This document shows, piece after piece, positions 8,511 through 15,501 of a DNA stretch of 53,764 nucleotides. The position numbers and the translations under genes were made by a program. Every line of letters begins with the position of its first letter. Within the stretch, counting starts at the first letter, position 1. The DNA is from Candidatus Rokuibacteriota bacterium (GTDB lineage Bacteria; Methylomirabilota; Methylomirabilia; Rokubacteriales; CSP1-6), in contig VBPC01000170.1 of assembly GCA_005887895.1 (NCBI GenBank), positions 1 to 53,764 of the forward strand. Direction: 5' to 3'. A model generated the notes under the pieces. It searched no databases and was not told the origin of the DNA. It worked only from the letters and a program-made list of their open reading frames with translations.

Positions 8511-9419
8511 ATGGAGCAGAAAATCCTCGTCGGAACGGGCGGCGGGCTGTGGGAGCTCGCCGGCGAAGGGGCGAGGGCCGTCGAGGCCCTCGCGGGCCAC
8601 GCCATCACCGCGCTCGCCGTCGACGGCACCGACACGTGGGCCATCGTGGACGACGCCGCGCTGTGGCACGGCCGCGCGGCCACGTGGTCCCAGCGCGCGG
8701 CGATCGACGGGCCGCCGGGGACGTGCCTGGCGCCGGCGCCCGGCGGCGTCTGGATCGGCACCGAGCAAGCGCGCCTGCTCCGGTTCGGCGACGCCGGGCT
8801 CGGCGTGGTCGAGTCGTTCGAGCGCGTCGAGGGCCGCGCGGCCTGGTACCAGCCGTGGGGCGATCCGCCCGACGCCCGCTCGATGTCGGTCGCGCCCGAC
8901 GGCACGCTCTACGTCAACGTCCACGTCGGCGGCGTCGCCCGCTCGCGCGACCACGCGAAGACCTGGACGCCGACGCTCGACATCGAGACCGACGTCCACC
9001 AGGTGCTCGCGCACCCCGTCCGGCCCGAGATCGTCCTGGTCGCGGCGGCCGCCGGCTTCGGCGTCAGTCGCGACGCCGGCCAGTCGTGGCAGCTCGTGAC
9101 GGCCGGCCTGCACGCGCACTACCTGCGCGCCGTGGCCGTCGCCGGCGACGACGTCGTGATCTCCGCCTCGGCGGGTTTCCATGGCCGGCGCGCCGCGCTC
9201 TATCGCAAGCCGCTGGACGGCGGGCGCTTCGAGCGCTGCCGCGAGGGATTGCCGACCTGGTTCGACGACAACGTCGACACCGCCTGCCTGGCCGCCGCCG
9301 GCGCGCTCGTCGTGTGCGGCACGCAGGACGGTCGCGTCTACCGCTCGCTCGACGGCGGCCGGCGGTGGGAGCTGGCGCTCAAGGGGCTGCCGCCGGTCGC
9401 CGGCGTCGCGCTCGGCTGA
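8511..9419 (+). CDS. BNR/WD40-like beta-propeller protein
   Basis: The 302-residue product has repeated short beta-strand units, including two Asp-box-like turns: VSRDAGQSWQLVTAGL near residue 185 and RSLDGGRRWELALKGLPP near residue 282. A degenerate turn is RSRDHAKTWTPTLD. The S-x-D-G-G-x-T/S-W pattern is typical of sialidase/VPS10-type propellers and photosystem-stability-like proteins. There is no signal peptide and no catalytic sialidase arginine triad that I can identify, so it is more likely a binding or scaffold protein than an enzyme. It converges on the LLM gene ending at 9424, only 4 bp away. Confidence 0.75.
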   Translation: MEQKILVGTGGGLWELAGEGARAVEALAGHAITALAVDGTDTWAIVDDAALWHGRAATWSQRAAIDGPPGTCLAPAPGGVWIGTEQARLLRFGDAGLGVVESFERVEGRAAWYQPWGDPPDARSMSVAPDGTLYVNVHVGGVARSRDHAKTWTPTLDIETDVHQVLAHPVRPEIVLVAAAAGFGVSRDAGQSWQLVTAGLHAHYLRAVAVAGDDVVISASAGFHGRRAALYRKPLDGGRFERCREGLPTWFDDNVDTACLAAAGALVVCGTQDGRVYRSLDGGRRWELALKGLPPVAGVALG

Positions 9420-9423
9420 GCGT

Positions 9424-10272
9424 TTACCGCAACACGGTCTCGGCGATGCGCGTCAGCTCCGTCCCCATCTCCGACTCCGTCTTCACCGTCGGCGGTCGCA
9501 CGATCACCCGGGTCGCGCCGGCGTCGTGCAGCCGCCGGATCAGATCGCGGTCGGCCGGCTGCCCGTGGACCGAGATGGTGATGGCGGAGGGATCGCGCCC
9601 CGCGTCCTTCGCCAGCCGGTCGAGCGTCGCCCGGCGCTCGCGCAGCTGCTCCGGCGTGATCCGGTTCGGCAGCCAGCCGTCGGCCCAGGCCACGATCCGC
9701 TCGAGGACGTTCCCCGCCGCTCCGCCGAGGATGACCGGCGGGTGCGGCTTCTGCGCCGGCTTGGGAAAGGACTTCACCGGCGGAAAGTCGTAGTACGTGC
9801 CGTGGAACTCGGCCGCCGGCTTCGTCCACAGCTCCTTCATGGCCAGAACCGACTCGCGCACCTGGGCCCAGCGGTGGTCGAAGTCGCCGCCCATGATCTG
9901 CGTTTCTTCCCGCAGCCAGCCCGCTCCGATGCCGAACAGAAACCGCCCGCCGCTGAACAGGTCCAGCGTCGACACCTCCTTGGCCAGGAGCAGCGGGTTC
10001 CGCTCCGGCACCAGCACGATGCCGGTGCCGAGCTTCACCCGCGTGGTGACGCCCGAGGCGCGCGCCAGGGCGACGAAGGGATCGACGAAGTGCGAGTAGC
10101 TCTCGGGGATGACGCCGTCCTCCGAGCCGGGGAACCGGCTCGTCGTGCGCACCGGAATGAACGGATGCTCGGCGCACCAGAACGACTCGAAGCCCAGCTC
10201 CTCGGCCTTGCGGGCCATGAAGGCGACGTCCACGTGGTAGGCGGGCAGCGGCACCGAGATGCCGATGTTCAT
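9424..10272 (-). CDS. LLM-class flavin/F420-dependent oxidoreductase 2
   Basis: The 282-residue TIM-barrel protein starts MNIGISVPLPAYHVDVAFMA and contains AEELGFESFWCAEHPFIPV, KLGTGIVLVPERNPLLLAKE, SGGRFLFGIGAGWLREE and PPVILGGAAGNVLERIVAWA, matching the F420-dependent LLM subgroup pattern. ATG 10272 is supported by an upstream GGAG. Its start lies 25 bp after the stop of the CoA-transferase gene on the same strand, so the two are likely co-transcribed. Possible job: oxidising or reducing a CoA-thioester-derived substrate in the same catabolic route. Substrate unknown. Confidence 0.87.
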   Translation of the reverse strand: MNIGISVPLPAYHVDVAFMARKAEELGFESFWCAEHPFIPVRTTSRFPGSEDGVIPESYSHFVDPFVALARASGVTTRVKLGTGIVLVPERNPLLLAKEVSTLDLFSGGRFLFGIGAGWLREETQIMGGDFDHRWAQVRESVLAMKELWTKPAAEFHGTYYDFPPVKSFPKPAQKPHPPVILGGAAGNVLERIVAWADGWLPNRITPEQLRERRATLDRLAKDAGRDPSAITISVHGQPADRDLIRRLHDAGATRVIVRPPTVKTESEMGTELTRIAETVLR

Positions 10273-10297
10273 CGTCGAGACGTCCTTTCTCCGGCGG

Positions 10298-11506
10298 TCA
10301 GCCCAGCACGCCCCGCGCGCGGAGCGCCGACACCTCGTCGGTCGACAGGCCCAGCACCTCGGCGAGGACGTCCGCGGTGTGCTCCCCGGCCAGCGGCGCC
10401 GGGGTCGTGGGCGCCTCCGACGCCGAGAGATGCACCGGGCAGCCGGGCAGCCGCAGGTGCCCACGCGTGGCGTGCTCCAGCGTGTGGATCTGGCCGCGCG
10501 CGTTCAGATGCGGGTCGTCGAGGATCTCGCCGGTGTCGAGGACGGCGCCGCAGGGCACGCCGGCCTTGCCGAGGATCGCCATCACCTCGTGCTTCGTGCG
10601 GGCGCCCGTCCACGCGCGGACGATCTCGTTCAGCGAATCGCGATGCTCCCAGCGCGTCTTCGCGTCCTGATAGCGGGCGTCGGCCAGCAGGTCCTCGCGC
10701 CCGATCGCGGTCACGAAGTCGCGCCACATGTCCTGGTTGACGGGCTGCACGTAGATGTAGGCGTGGTCGTTGGACCCGCCCGGCGCGCACGGATAGGCCC
10801 CGCCGGGGACGCCGCCCACCAGTCCGTTGCCGCGCCGCTCGCTCGGCTTGCCGTCGCGGTAGTGATCGACATAGCGGCCGCGCAGGAAGTTGGCTACGAC
10901 CTCCTGCATCGAGACCTCGACGAGCTGGCCCTGGCCGGTGCGCTGGCGCTGGATGTAGGCGGCCAGGATCGCGGCGGCCGTGTGGACCCCGGTGCCAGTG
11001 TCGCCGATGGCGGCGCCGCAGCGGATGGGCTCGCGATCGGGGAAGCCGGTCACGCTCATCACGCCGCCGACGGCCTGCGCGATCATGTCAAAGCTCTTGT
11101 ACTCGTGGTACGGCCCCGACAGGCCGAAGCCCTTGATGCGCGCCACGATGATCGCGGGATTCACGCCCCGCAGCCGCTCGTAGTCCAGGCCGAGGCGCTC
11201 CATGAGGCCGGGGGCGAAGTTCTCCACCACGACGTCGGCGCGCTCCACCATCTTCAAGAACAGCTCGCGCCCGGCGGGGTTCTTGAGGTCGATCGTCACG
11301 CTGCGCTTGTTGGAGTTGAAGACGAGAAAGAACATCGCGTCGAGGCCGGGCACCTCCGGACGATTGCGGCGCGACTGCTCGCCGCCCGGCGGCTCGATCT
11401 TGATGACGTCGGCGCCGAGCCAGCCCAGGAACTGGGTGCAGGTCGTGCCGGCTTCGAACTGGGTGAGGTCGAGGATCCGGATGCCGCTCAGCGCGCGCTC
11501 GGCCAT
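10298..11506 (-). CDS. Class III CoA-transferase (CaiB/BaiF family)
   Basis: The 402-residue product has the full CaiB/BaiF layout: LSGIRILDLTQFEAGTTCTQ, FLGWLGADVIKIEPPGGEQS, FNSNKRSVTIDLKNPAGREL, then ADVVVENFAPGLMERLGLDY with the catalytic Asp expected in the following GYGxxGP-like region (IKGFGLSGPYHEYKSFDMIA). These enzymes move CoA between carboxylic acids through a covalent aspartyl-CoA intermediate. ATG 11506 is chosen because GGGAGG lies upstream and the family starts near LSGIRILDL; a start at 11530 would add eight residues. It is followed by an LLM oxidoreductase in a probable two-gene operon, suggesting organic-acid activation and oxidation. Confidence 0.92.
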   Translation of the reverse strand: MAERALSGIRILDLTQFEAGTTCTQFLGWLGADVIKIEPPGGEQSRRNRPEVPGLDAMFFLVFNSNKRSVTIDLKNPAGRELFLKMVERADVVVENFAPGLMERLGLDYERLRGVNPAIIVARIKGFGLSGPYHEYKSFDMIAQAVGGVMSVTGFPDREPIRCGAAIGDTGTGVHTAAAILAAYIQRQRTGQGQLVEVSMQEVVANFLRGRYVDHYRDGKPSERRGNGLVGGVPGGAYPCAPGGSNDHAYIYVQPVNQDMWRDFVTAIGREDLLADARYQDAKTRWEHRDSLNEIVRAWTGARTKHEVMAILGKAGVPCGAVLDTGEILDDPHLNARGQIHTLEHATRGHLRLPGCPVHLSASEAPTTPAPLAGEHTADVLAEVLGLSTDEVSALRARGVLG

Positions 11507-11574
11507 GGCTCGCCCTCCCACGTGTGGCACCGGCAGTCTATCATTGGGTCCGAGACCGATCCCACGGAGGCCGT

Positions 11575-12726
11575 ATGGCTCTGAAGTTCGGCATCTTCGA
11601 CCACATCGAGCCGGTGCCCGGGCTCCGGCTGGACCAGATCTATCGCGAGCGTCTCATCCAGATCGAGCGGCTGGAGCGGGCAGGCTTCTCCGCCTATCAC
11701 CTCGCCGAGCACCACACCCCGGCCATCCACAGCCTGGCGCCCTCCCAGAACGTCTTCCTGGCCGCCGTGGCCCAGCGCACGACGCGCCTGCGCTTCGGAC
11801 CCTGCGTGTACGTGCTGCCGCTGCATCATCCGCTGCGGTTGATCGAGGAGATCAGCATGCTCGACAACCTGAGCGGCGGCCGGCTGGAGATCGGCGTCGG
11901 CCGCGGCGGTGTGATGGAGGCGTTCTTCTGGGGCCAGGAGGCCGACTCCGAGACGAACTACGCGCGCTACGTGGAGACGCTGGCCATCCTGCGCGAGGGC
12001 CTGAGCCACGACCAGCTGACCTATGCCGGCCGGTTTCACAGCTTCGACAAGCTGCCGATGTACCTCCGCCCGCTGCAGCAGCCGTACCCGCCGCTCTGGT
12101 ACATGCGCAATCCGGTGACGGCGGCCATGGAGGGCATGCACACGATCATCGTCGGGTCGATCGACGGCCTGGCGATGGCGGTGCCGCGCTATCGCGCGGC
12201 GTGGGAGGAGCACCAGGGCGCCGGCACGCGCACCGTGCAGGGTCAGGAGCCGATGATCGGGCTCGTCGTCCACATGGTCGTGGCCGAGACCGACGCGGAG
12301 GCGCTGGCGGCCGCGCGACCGGCGTGGGAGAAGTACCGCTGGAACCTCGCCGCGCCGCGCCGGCTCGAGGCCGAGAAGCGCAACCTCACGCAGTTCATGT
12401 CCACCAAGGACGGCTCGTTCGGCTTCGTCGGCGACCGCCCGGCCGGGCTGCCGGGGCGCGAGCTGCGCCGCGACATCGACGCCGAGCTGGAGCGCTTCGA
12501 CCAGGTCAAGCAGGGCTCGCATCCCAACCGCCTGGGCGGCGTCGCGCTGGCCGGCACGCCGACCGCGGTGCGCGAGTACATGGACGAGTACGTCGCGACC
12601 GGCGCCAACTACTTCGTCTGCTCGTTCCAGTGGGGCGACCTCAGCCACGCCCAGGCCATGCGCTCGATCGAGCTGTTCGCCACGGAGGTGATGCCGGCCT
12701 ACGCGACCGCCGCCCCAGCGCGGTGA
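11575..12726 (+). CDS. LLM-class flavin-dependent oxidoreductase 3 (long, luciferase-like)
   Basis: This 383-residue protein is longer than its paralogues and resembles the bacterial luciferase alkanal-monooxygenase-like group: FGIFDHIEPVPGLRLDQIY, YHLAEHHTPAIHSLAPSQNV, TTRLRFGPCVYVLPLHHPLR, EISMLDNLSGGRLEIGVGRG and TMVVAETDAEAL-type C-terminal segments. The AEHH block and LPLHHPLRLIEEI are standard for this branch, which usually uses reduced flavin and oxygen. GGAGG precedes ATG 11575. It is divergent from the CoA-transferase, so both may share a control region (11507-11574). The integron-like region starts just downstream. Confidence 0.88.
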   Translation: MALKFGIFDHIEPVPGLRLDQIYRERLIQIERLERAGFSAYHLAEHHTPAIHSLAPSQNVFLAAVAQRTTRLRFGPCVYVLPLHHPLRLIEEISMLDNLSGGRLEIGVGRGGVMEAFFWGQEADSETNYARYVETLAILREGLSHDQLTYAGRFHSFDKLPMYLRPLQQPYPPLWYMRNPVTAAMEGMHTIIVGSIDGLAMAVPRYRAAWEEHQGAGTRTVQGQEPMIGLVVHMVVAETDAEALAAARPAWEKYRWNLAAPRRLEAEKRNLTQFMSTKDGSFGFVGDRPAGLPGRELRRDIDAELERFDQVKQGSHPNRLGGVALAGTPTAVREYMDEYVATGANYFVCSFQWGDLSHAQAMRSIELFATEVMPAYATAAPAR

Positions 12727-12846
12727 TGACTATCCGCGGATCGTTCAGGTTCGCGCGGAGGAACAACCGCGACCACTGGGGCGCCCGGGCATCGACGCCA
12801 CCGCGCGTGGCAATAGCCGCCCTCACCGCGGTAGCGGCGCTCGCCG

Positions 12847-12935
12847 GCCTAACGGATCGGCGCTGAGCGGCCGGCGCTGGCGAGTTCGCTTAGCCGCGGC
12901 GCATTCATGCCGGCCGCTCAAGCGGCTTGTTAGCC
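12847..12935 (-). repeat. attC-like site 1 (89 bp)
   Basis: Outer boxes on the plus strand are GCCTAAC (12847-12853) and GTTAGCC (12929-12935). The inner arms GCTGAGCGGCCGGC and GCCGGCCGCTCAAGC pair with each other. Read leftward the terminal box is GTTAGGC, which fits the GTTRRRY consensus. The toxin reading frame ends inside the first box. Confidence 0.7.
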
Positions 12936-13184
12936 AAGCAGCCGATCGTAGCCGGCATGGCTGCCAATCCAGAACCAGACCAGCCCGTCTGATGCTTCGA
13001 CTGCGAGGGTGCGCTAGTGAGCGCCGACGCGAGCCGACCAGAACCTGCCTACCTTCTTGAAGTGAAGCGAGGGGTGCCGCGGATCCTGTTTCAGGCGCGT
13101 GTACGCTTGATCGGCGAGATCCCGAATCTCCTGCGGCAGAGATCGGTACAGCGCCCAGAAGTCCGGGGACGCGTGATGGGTCAG
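12930..13184 (-). pseudogene. RelE/ParE-superfamily toxin, inactivated by a nonsense codon
   Basis: The minus-strand frame reads HHASPDFWALYRSLPQEIRD, then RHPSLHFKKVGRFWSARVGA and later DGLVWFWIGSHAGYDRLLG. This full-length pattern belongs to the small RelE/ParE-like toxins that pair with the antitoxin type next to it. TAG at 13016-13014 interrupts it where relatives carry a tyrosine (GAH-stop-RTLAV), a TAC-to-TAG type change. The only possible initiator in the open frame is CTG at 13184, which overlaps the antitoxin stop. The toxin should be inactive unless the stop is suppressed. The frame ends inside attC1, as cassette genes do. Confidence 0.75.
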
Positions 13185-13381
13185 ATCGGCGTGGTCTTGC
13201 CGGCTGCGTGGTCACGAAGGGCCCTGGCCGCTAGGTCGTCGAGGCGGCCCGCCTCAGCATCGCGCTCGATCTGGCGGTCCCAGATCGCCCAGTCGTACTC
13301 CAAGAACCAGGCGCGAAACTGCGCCAGCTCTTCGGCGGAGAGCGCCTGGACCTCTCGCTCGATCTTCTCGATCTTGCTCAT
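13181..13381 (-). CDS. Antitoxin of a cassette-borne toxin-antitoxin pair
   Basis: This 66-residue acidic protein (MSKIEKIEREVQALSAEELA, FRAWFLEYDWAIWDRQIERD, GRLDDLAARALRDHAAGK) matches the small antitoxin family that accompanies RelE/ParE-like toxins, with the typical LSxEELAxFRxWF and WDRQIExD...GxLDxLAxxAL pattern. Its C-terminal half would bind and cover the toxin. The gene precedes the toxin and overlaps its remnant by 4 nt, the usual antitoxin-first order. Because the toxin carries a stop codon, the antitoxin may now be dispensable, although its own frame is intact. Confidence 0.78.
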   Translation of the reverse strand: MSKIEKIEREVQALSAEELAQFRAWFLEYDWAIWDRQIERDAEAGRLDDLAARALRDHAAGKTTPI

Positions 13382-13446
13382 AGACCTTCAGCCGGTGCCC
13401 TCAGTCTAGCATCCTGATGTGCAGGGGACAGAACCCATTGCCTGCT

Positions 13447-13537
13447 CGCTAACGCATGACGGCTGAGCGGCCGGCGCTGGATGCGCCGTCATTGGCACCA
13501 GCCATCATGCCGGGCCGCTCCAGCCGTTTGTTAGACG
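13447..13537 (-). repeat. attC-like site 2 (91 bp)
   Basis: Outer boxes are CGCTAAC (13447-13453) and GTTAGAC (13531-13537). The inner arms ACGGCTGAGCGGCCGGC and GCCGGGCCGCTCCAGCCGT are complementary. Leftward, the first box GTCTAAC fits the consensus, while the terminal box (GTTAGCG) deviates at its end. The gene ending at 13546 stops 9 nt before it. Confidence 0.68.
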
Positions 13538-13545
13538 GCATTTCG

Positions 13546-13917
13546 TCACCGCCAAAGGGCCCACCATGGTCGCAAGTGGCGTCCGAGTGCGCGACGAATC
13601 ATCACCAGTAGATAGTGGTCCCCCTGGGCCAGCATCGAGTAGGCCTTTCGGTATCCGTCCCTGGCAGCGCCGTCGGACTTGAGATCGCGCTGATAGGAGC
13701 GCTCAAGTAGACCGGCGACCTTGGTCTCATAGTCGTCGTCGGAGATCTCTGTTGCCAGCTGCTCGACCAATGCCGGGTCGGGTGTAAACGCGGGGTCCGA
13801 TTCCGACCAACTCAACATTGCCTGCTCGGCCGCAGACAGTCCCATTTGCTCCGCATGAGCTTGCGCCAGCACCTTTCCGACGAAGAACAGCTTGGCCTCA
13901 GTCTGGGTCGCAAACAT
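13546..13917 (-). CDS. Hypothetical cassette protein
   Basis: The 123-residue soluble protein starts MFATQTEAKLFFVGKVLAQA and includes LSAAEQAMLSWSESDPAFTP, EQLATEISDDDYETKVAGLL and a C-terminal MIRRALGRHLRPWWALWR. It is mostly helical by composition, with an acidic middle and a basic, Trp-rich tail. I recognise no family. ATG 13917 is preferred over the start at 13983 because the extra 22 residues are encoded by the attC3 region and are Arg-rich. It is the sole gene of its cassette, between attC3 and attC2. Confidence 0.6.
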   Translation of the reverse strand: MFATQTEAKLFFVGKVLAQAHAEQMGLSAAEQAMLSWSESDPAFTPDPALVEQLATEISDDDYETKVAGLLERSYQRDLKSDGAARDGYRKAYSMLAQGDHYLLVMIRRALGRHLRPWWALWR

Positions 13918-13940
13918 GCTTGCTCGACGCCAACTTGTCC

Positions 13941-13997
13941 GTCTAACGTCACGGTGAGCGCCGCGCGAAGCGCGTCCGCTCAAGCGTGGAGTTAGAC
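13941..13997 (-). repeat. attC-like site 3 (57 bp)
   Basis: Boxes GTCTAAC (13941-13947) and GTTAGAC (13991-13997) are exact inverted repeats and both fit the RYYYAAC/GTTRRRY consensus. Inside, GCGCCGCGCG and CGCGCGTCCGC-type arms fold with a GAAGC turn. This is the most canonical of the four sites. The DUF2971 stop codon (TAA) is formed by its outer box. Confidence 0.75.
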
Positions 13998-14724
13998 ATC
14001 GACTTCACGCACTTCGATGGCGAACTGCCGTTCATGCTGAATCGTATCGTACAGTCTCACTGGATGCTCTCGCTTCTCCAGCCAGTTGCGAATCCGGACG
14101 CGGTCGTCCTGGGGCATCCGCACCCCGAATATGACGCCCTTCAGGAGTCCTGAAGGATAGTCGCGAAGACCGGGACCGCGCTCATGGTCGATTAGCCGCC
14201 ACTCCTGTTCATGGCCAACCGCTGAACTTCGTTGTAAAGATCTGATCGACTTGATCCTCGGTGGGTGTGAAGATGTCGACCGACGGTAGATCCTCGGCGT
14301 ACCGGACCTGCTGTGCCGCACCAAAAACCGGGATGAAGTCTGTGGCCTCGAATTGCAGGCAGTAGCCCTGATGATCCTGCGCGTAGTGCGACCACATGAG
14401 GATGCTGTTGTTCACCGGCGACAGGCAATACAGTCCGATCCCACGCCGAGTCTGCTCCCAGTCCAGCGTCGGTTCTTTAGCGAGGAACATGGTCAAAGCC
14501 TGAGCGCGCGCTTGTTCATCGGTGAGGATGGGATTCCGCCTCATCAATGTCCGGGTAAGCGATGCGACGATCTGGTCCTGGGTGCCATTGAATATCAACC
14601 ACGGTCGGCATTCGAACGGATCGTTGAGTTGCGAAGGAGCTGAAAACCAAATTGTCGGCGTCGCAAATAGCGCCTCGGAGTACTTGTTGAGGCGGCCGTA
14701 TTTGTAGAGGGAGTCGATCGTCAT
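13992..14724 (-). pseudogene. DUF2971 family protein, split by a +1 frameshift
   Basis: ATG 14724 begins MTIDSLYKYGRLNKYSEALF and continues through LNDPFECRPWLIFNG, RGIGLYCLSPVNNSILMWSH and YAQDHQGYCLQFEATDF. These are the DUF2971 hallmarks (NDPFE, C.S......LMW.HYA..H.G.C..F). The frame runs into TGA at 14209 after FTTKFSGWP. One frame over, the protein continues as HEQEWRLIDHERGPGLRDYP and LLKGVIFGVRMP, the expected DUF2971 C-terminus, ending EVREVDV with its stop in attC3. An extra C in the GGCCAT run near 14213 explains the break. A sequencing error is possible. Family function is unknown; such genes occur in cassettes and defence islands. Confidence 0.72.
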
Positions 14725-14732
14725 GCTCCGAT

Positions 14733-14789
14733 GCCTAACGGATCGCTGAGCGGCCGGCGAAGCCGGCCCGCTCTAGCGGTTTGTTAGAC
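14733..14789 (-). repeat. attC-like site 4 (57 bp), translated in the upstream gene
   Basis: Boxes GCCTAAC (14733-14739) and GTTAGAC (14783-14789) fit the RYYYAAC/GTTRRRY consensus, and the inner arms CGCTGAGCGGCCGGC and GCCGGCCCGCTCTAGCG pair with a GAA turn. The open reading frame of the cassette's membrane protein runs through almost the whole site. Confidence 0.75.
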
Positions 14790-15145
14790 CGCAGTCTCGT
14801 GGCCCTAGCGGCGAGGACGAGTCCGGCTGCTGCCCCGCCGACGAATCCAGCAACTGAAGCGATGATAGGGCCGAGCAGAAGGCCTCCGGCAAGCACGACG
14901 CCGCGTACGTTGCGACCAACTCCCGGGGGTGGTGTTGTTCCGGTCCGTTCGAGGGCTTCTGGAAGAAAGTAGAGTACAAACACCGGGACATTGGCCACTA
15001 CGCATCCCAAGCTCGACCACAGCCAGACGCGCCAGGCGAAGGGGAAACCCGAACGAAGGCCCGGAACAATTGCACAGATGAGCGTGATAGTAGCGAGGAG
15101 GACTACCGCGAGGATGAAGCCGACAGCGACTATGAAGTAGGGCAC
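14735..15145 (-). CDS. Cassette-encoded small membrane protein with attC-derived C-terminus
   Basis: The 136-residue protein has three predicted membrane spans: FIVAVGFILAVVLLATITLI at the start, a middle span around SLGCVVANVPVFVLYF, and VVLAGGLLLGPIIASVAGF running into a Gly/Ala-rich helix. Its last 16 residues, NKPLERAGFAGRSAIR, are encoded by attC4 itself, with the stop codon in the outer box. Cassette genes reading through their attC produce this type of tail. No known domain was recognised; it may be an inner-membrane protein of unknown function. The start ATG 15145 directly precedes a hydrophobic helix. Confidence 0.65.
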   Translation of the reverse strand: MPYFIVAVGFILAVVLLATITLICAIVPGLRSGFPFAWRVWLWSSLGCVVANVPVFVLYFLPEALERTGTTPPPGVGRNVRGVVLAGGLLLGPIIASVAGFVGGAAAGLVLAARATRLRSNKPLERAGFAGRSAIR

Positions 15146-15210
15146 GGCTCTTCCGCGTCGGCTCTCTCAGCCTGGCTCAGTCGTGTTCGCTCGTCCATCG
15201 TTCGTTATCG

Positions 15211-15217
15211 GTCTAAC
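15211..15217 (-). repeat. Integron core-site box at the head of the array
   Basis: GTCTAAC on the plus strand, GTTAGAC leftward, is identical to the terminal boxes of attC3 and marks the 5' boundary of the first cassette. No second arm is visible next to it, so it could be the remnant of an attI or of a lost attC. It lies inside the integrase-like fragment. Confidence 0.5.
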
Positions 15218-15407
15218 TTGATGTCGCTCGAACAGCGTAAGGGTTGTGATGCAGCGAATCCACGCAACGTGCGACTTCTCGGTGCGGCGGCTCCCGTGGC
15301 GGCCCGTGGCGGGGGTGCAGCACGTCGCGGACCCGATCGAGGAACCGGGGCTGGCGCGGAGCGGGCGCCCCAGGCGCGCACGGCCAGGGCGCCTCCGGCC
15401 CTCGCAT
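15211..15407 (-). pseudogene. N-terminal fragment of an integron-integrase-like tyrosine recombinase (frameshifted)
   Basis: From ATG 15407 the minus strand encodes a Pro/Ala-rich lead, then RFLDRVRDVLHPRHG; one frame over it continues SRRTEKSHVAWIRCITTLTL and FERHQ. Joined, this matches the N-terminal SAM-like core-binding domain of IntI/Xer recombinases (L.D.VRD.LR.RHYS.RTE.SYV.WI..FI.F...RHP). The fragment is broken by a frameshift near 15310 and ends at the GTTAGAC core, so the catalytic R-H-R-Y domain is absent. It lies on the same strand as the cassettes, not divergent as in most integrons. The 80 bp before it (15420-15500) hold an unassigned open stretch. Confidence 0.6.
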
Positions 15408-15501
15408 ATAAACGACACCGGTGACCGTCCGCGAGATCATGATGTCGGCATCGTAGTTCCCTTCGCAGGAAATCGGCAAGACGTCGCCGAAGCGATACGG
15501 C

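Larger units (their letters stand above)
12847..15217 (-). mobile_element. Decayed integron cassette array (cluster of attC-like sites, four cassettes)
   Basis: Four imperfect palindromes of 57-91 bp, each bounded by TAAC and GTTA core boxes, separate small leftward genes, and a fifth GTTAGAC core lies at 15217-15211. Read on the minus strand the order is core, membrane-protein cassette, attC4, DUF2971 cassette, attC3, unknown cassette, attC2, toxin-antitoxin cassette, attC1. Each gene ends inside or just before its site, as in integron cassettes. Sites 1, 2 and 4 share a CCGCTnGAGCGG / CCGGCCGCTCAGC inner arm, as expected of a chromosomal-type array. No complete integrase gene is present in the window; an integrase-like fragment adjoins the array. 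Confidence 0.75.

Noticed and set aside
12823..13215. 130-codon minus-strand frame overlapping the toxin
   Set aside because: Arg/Ser/Pro-rich. The toxin homology is in a different frame over the same bases.
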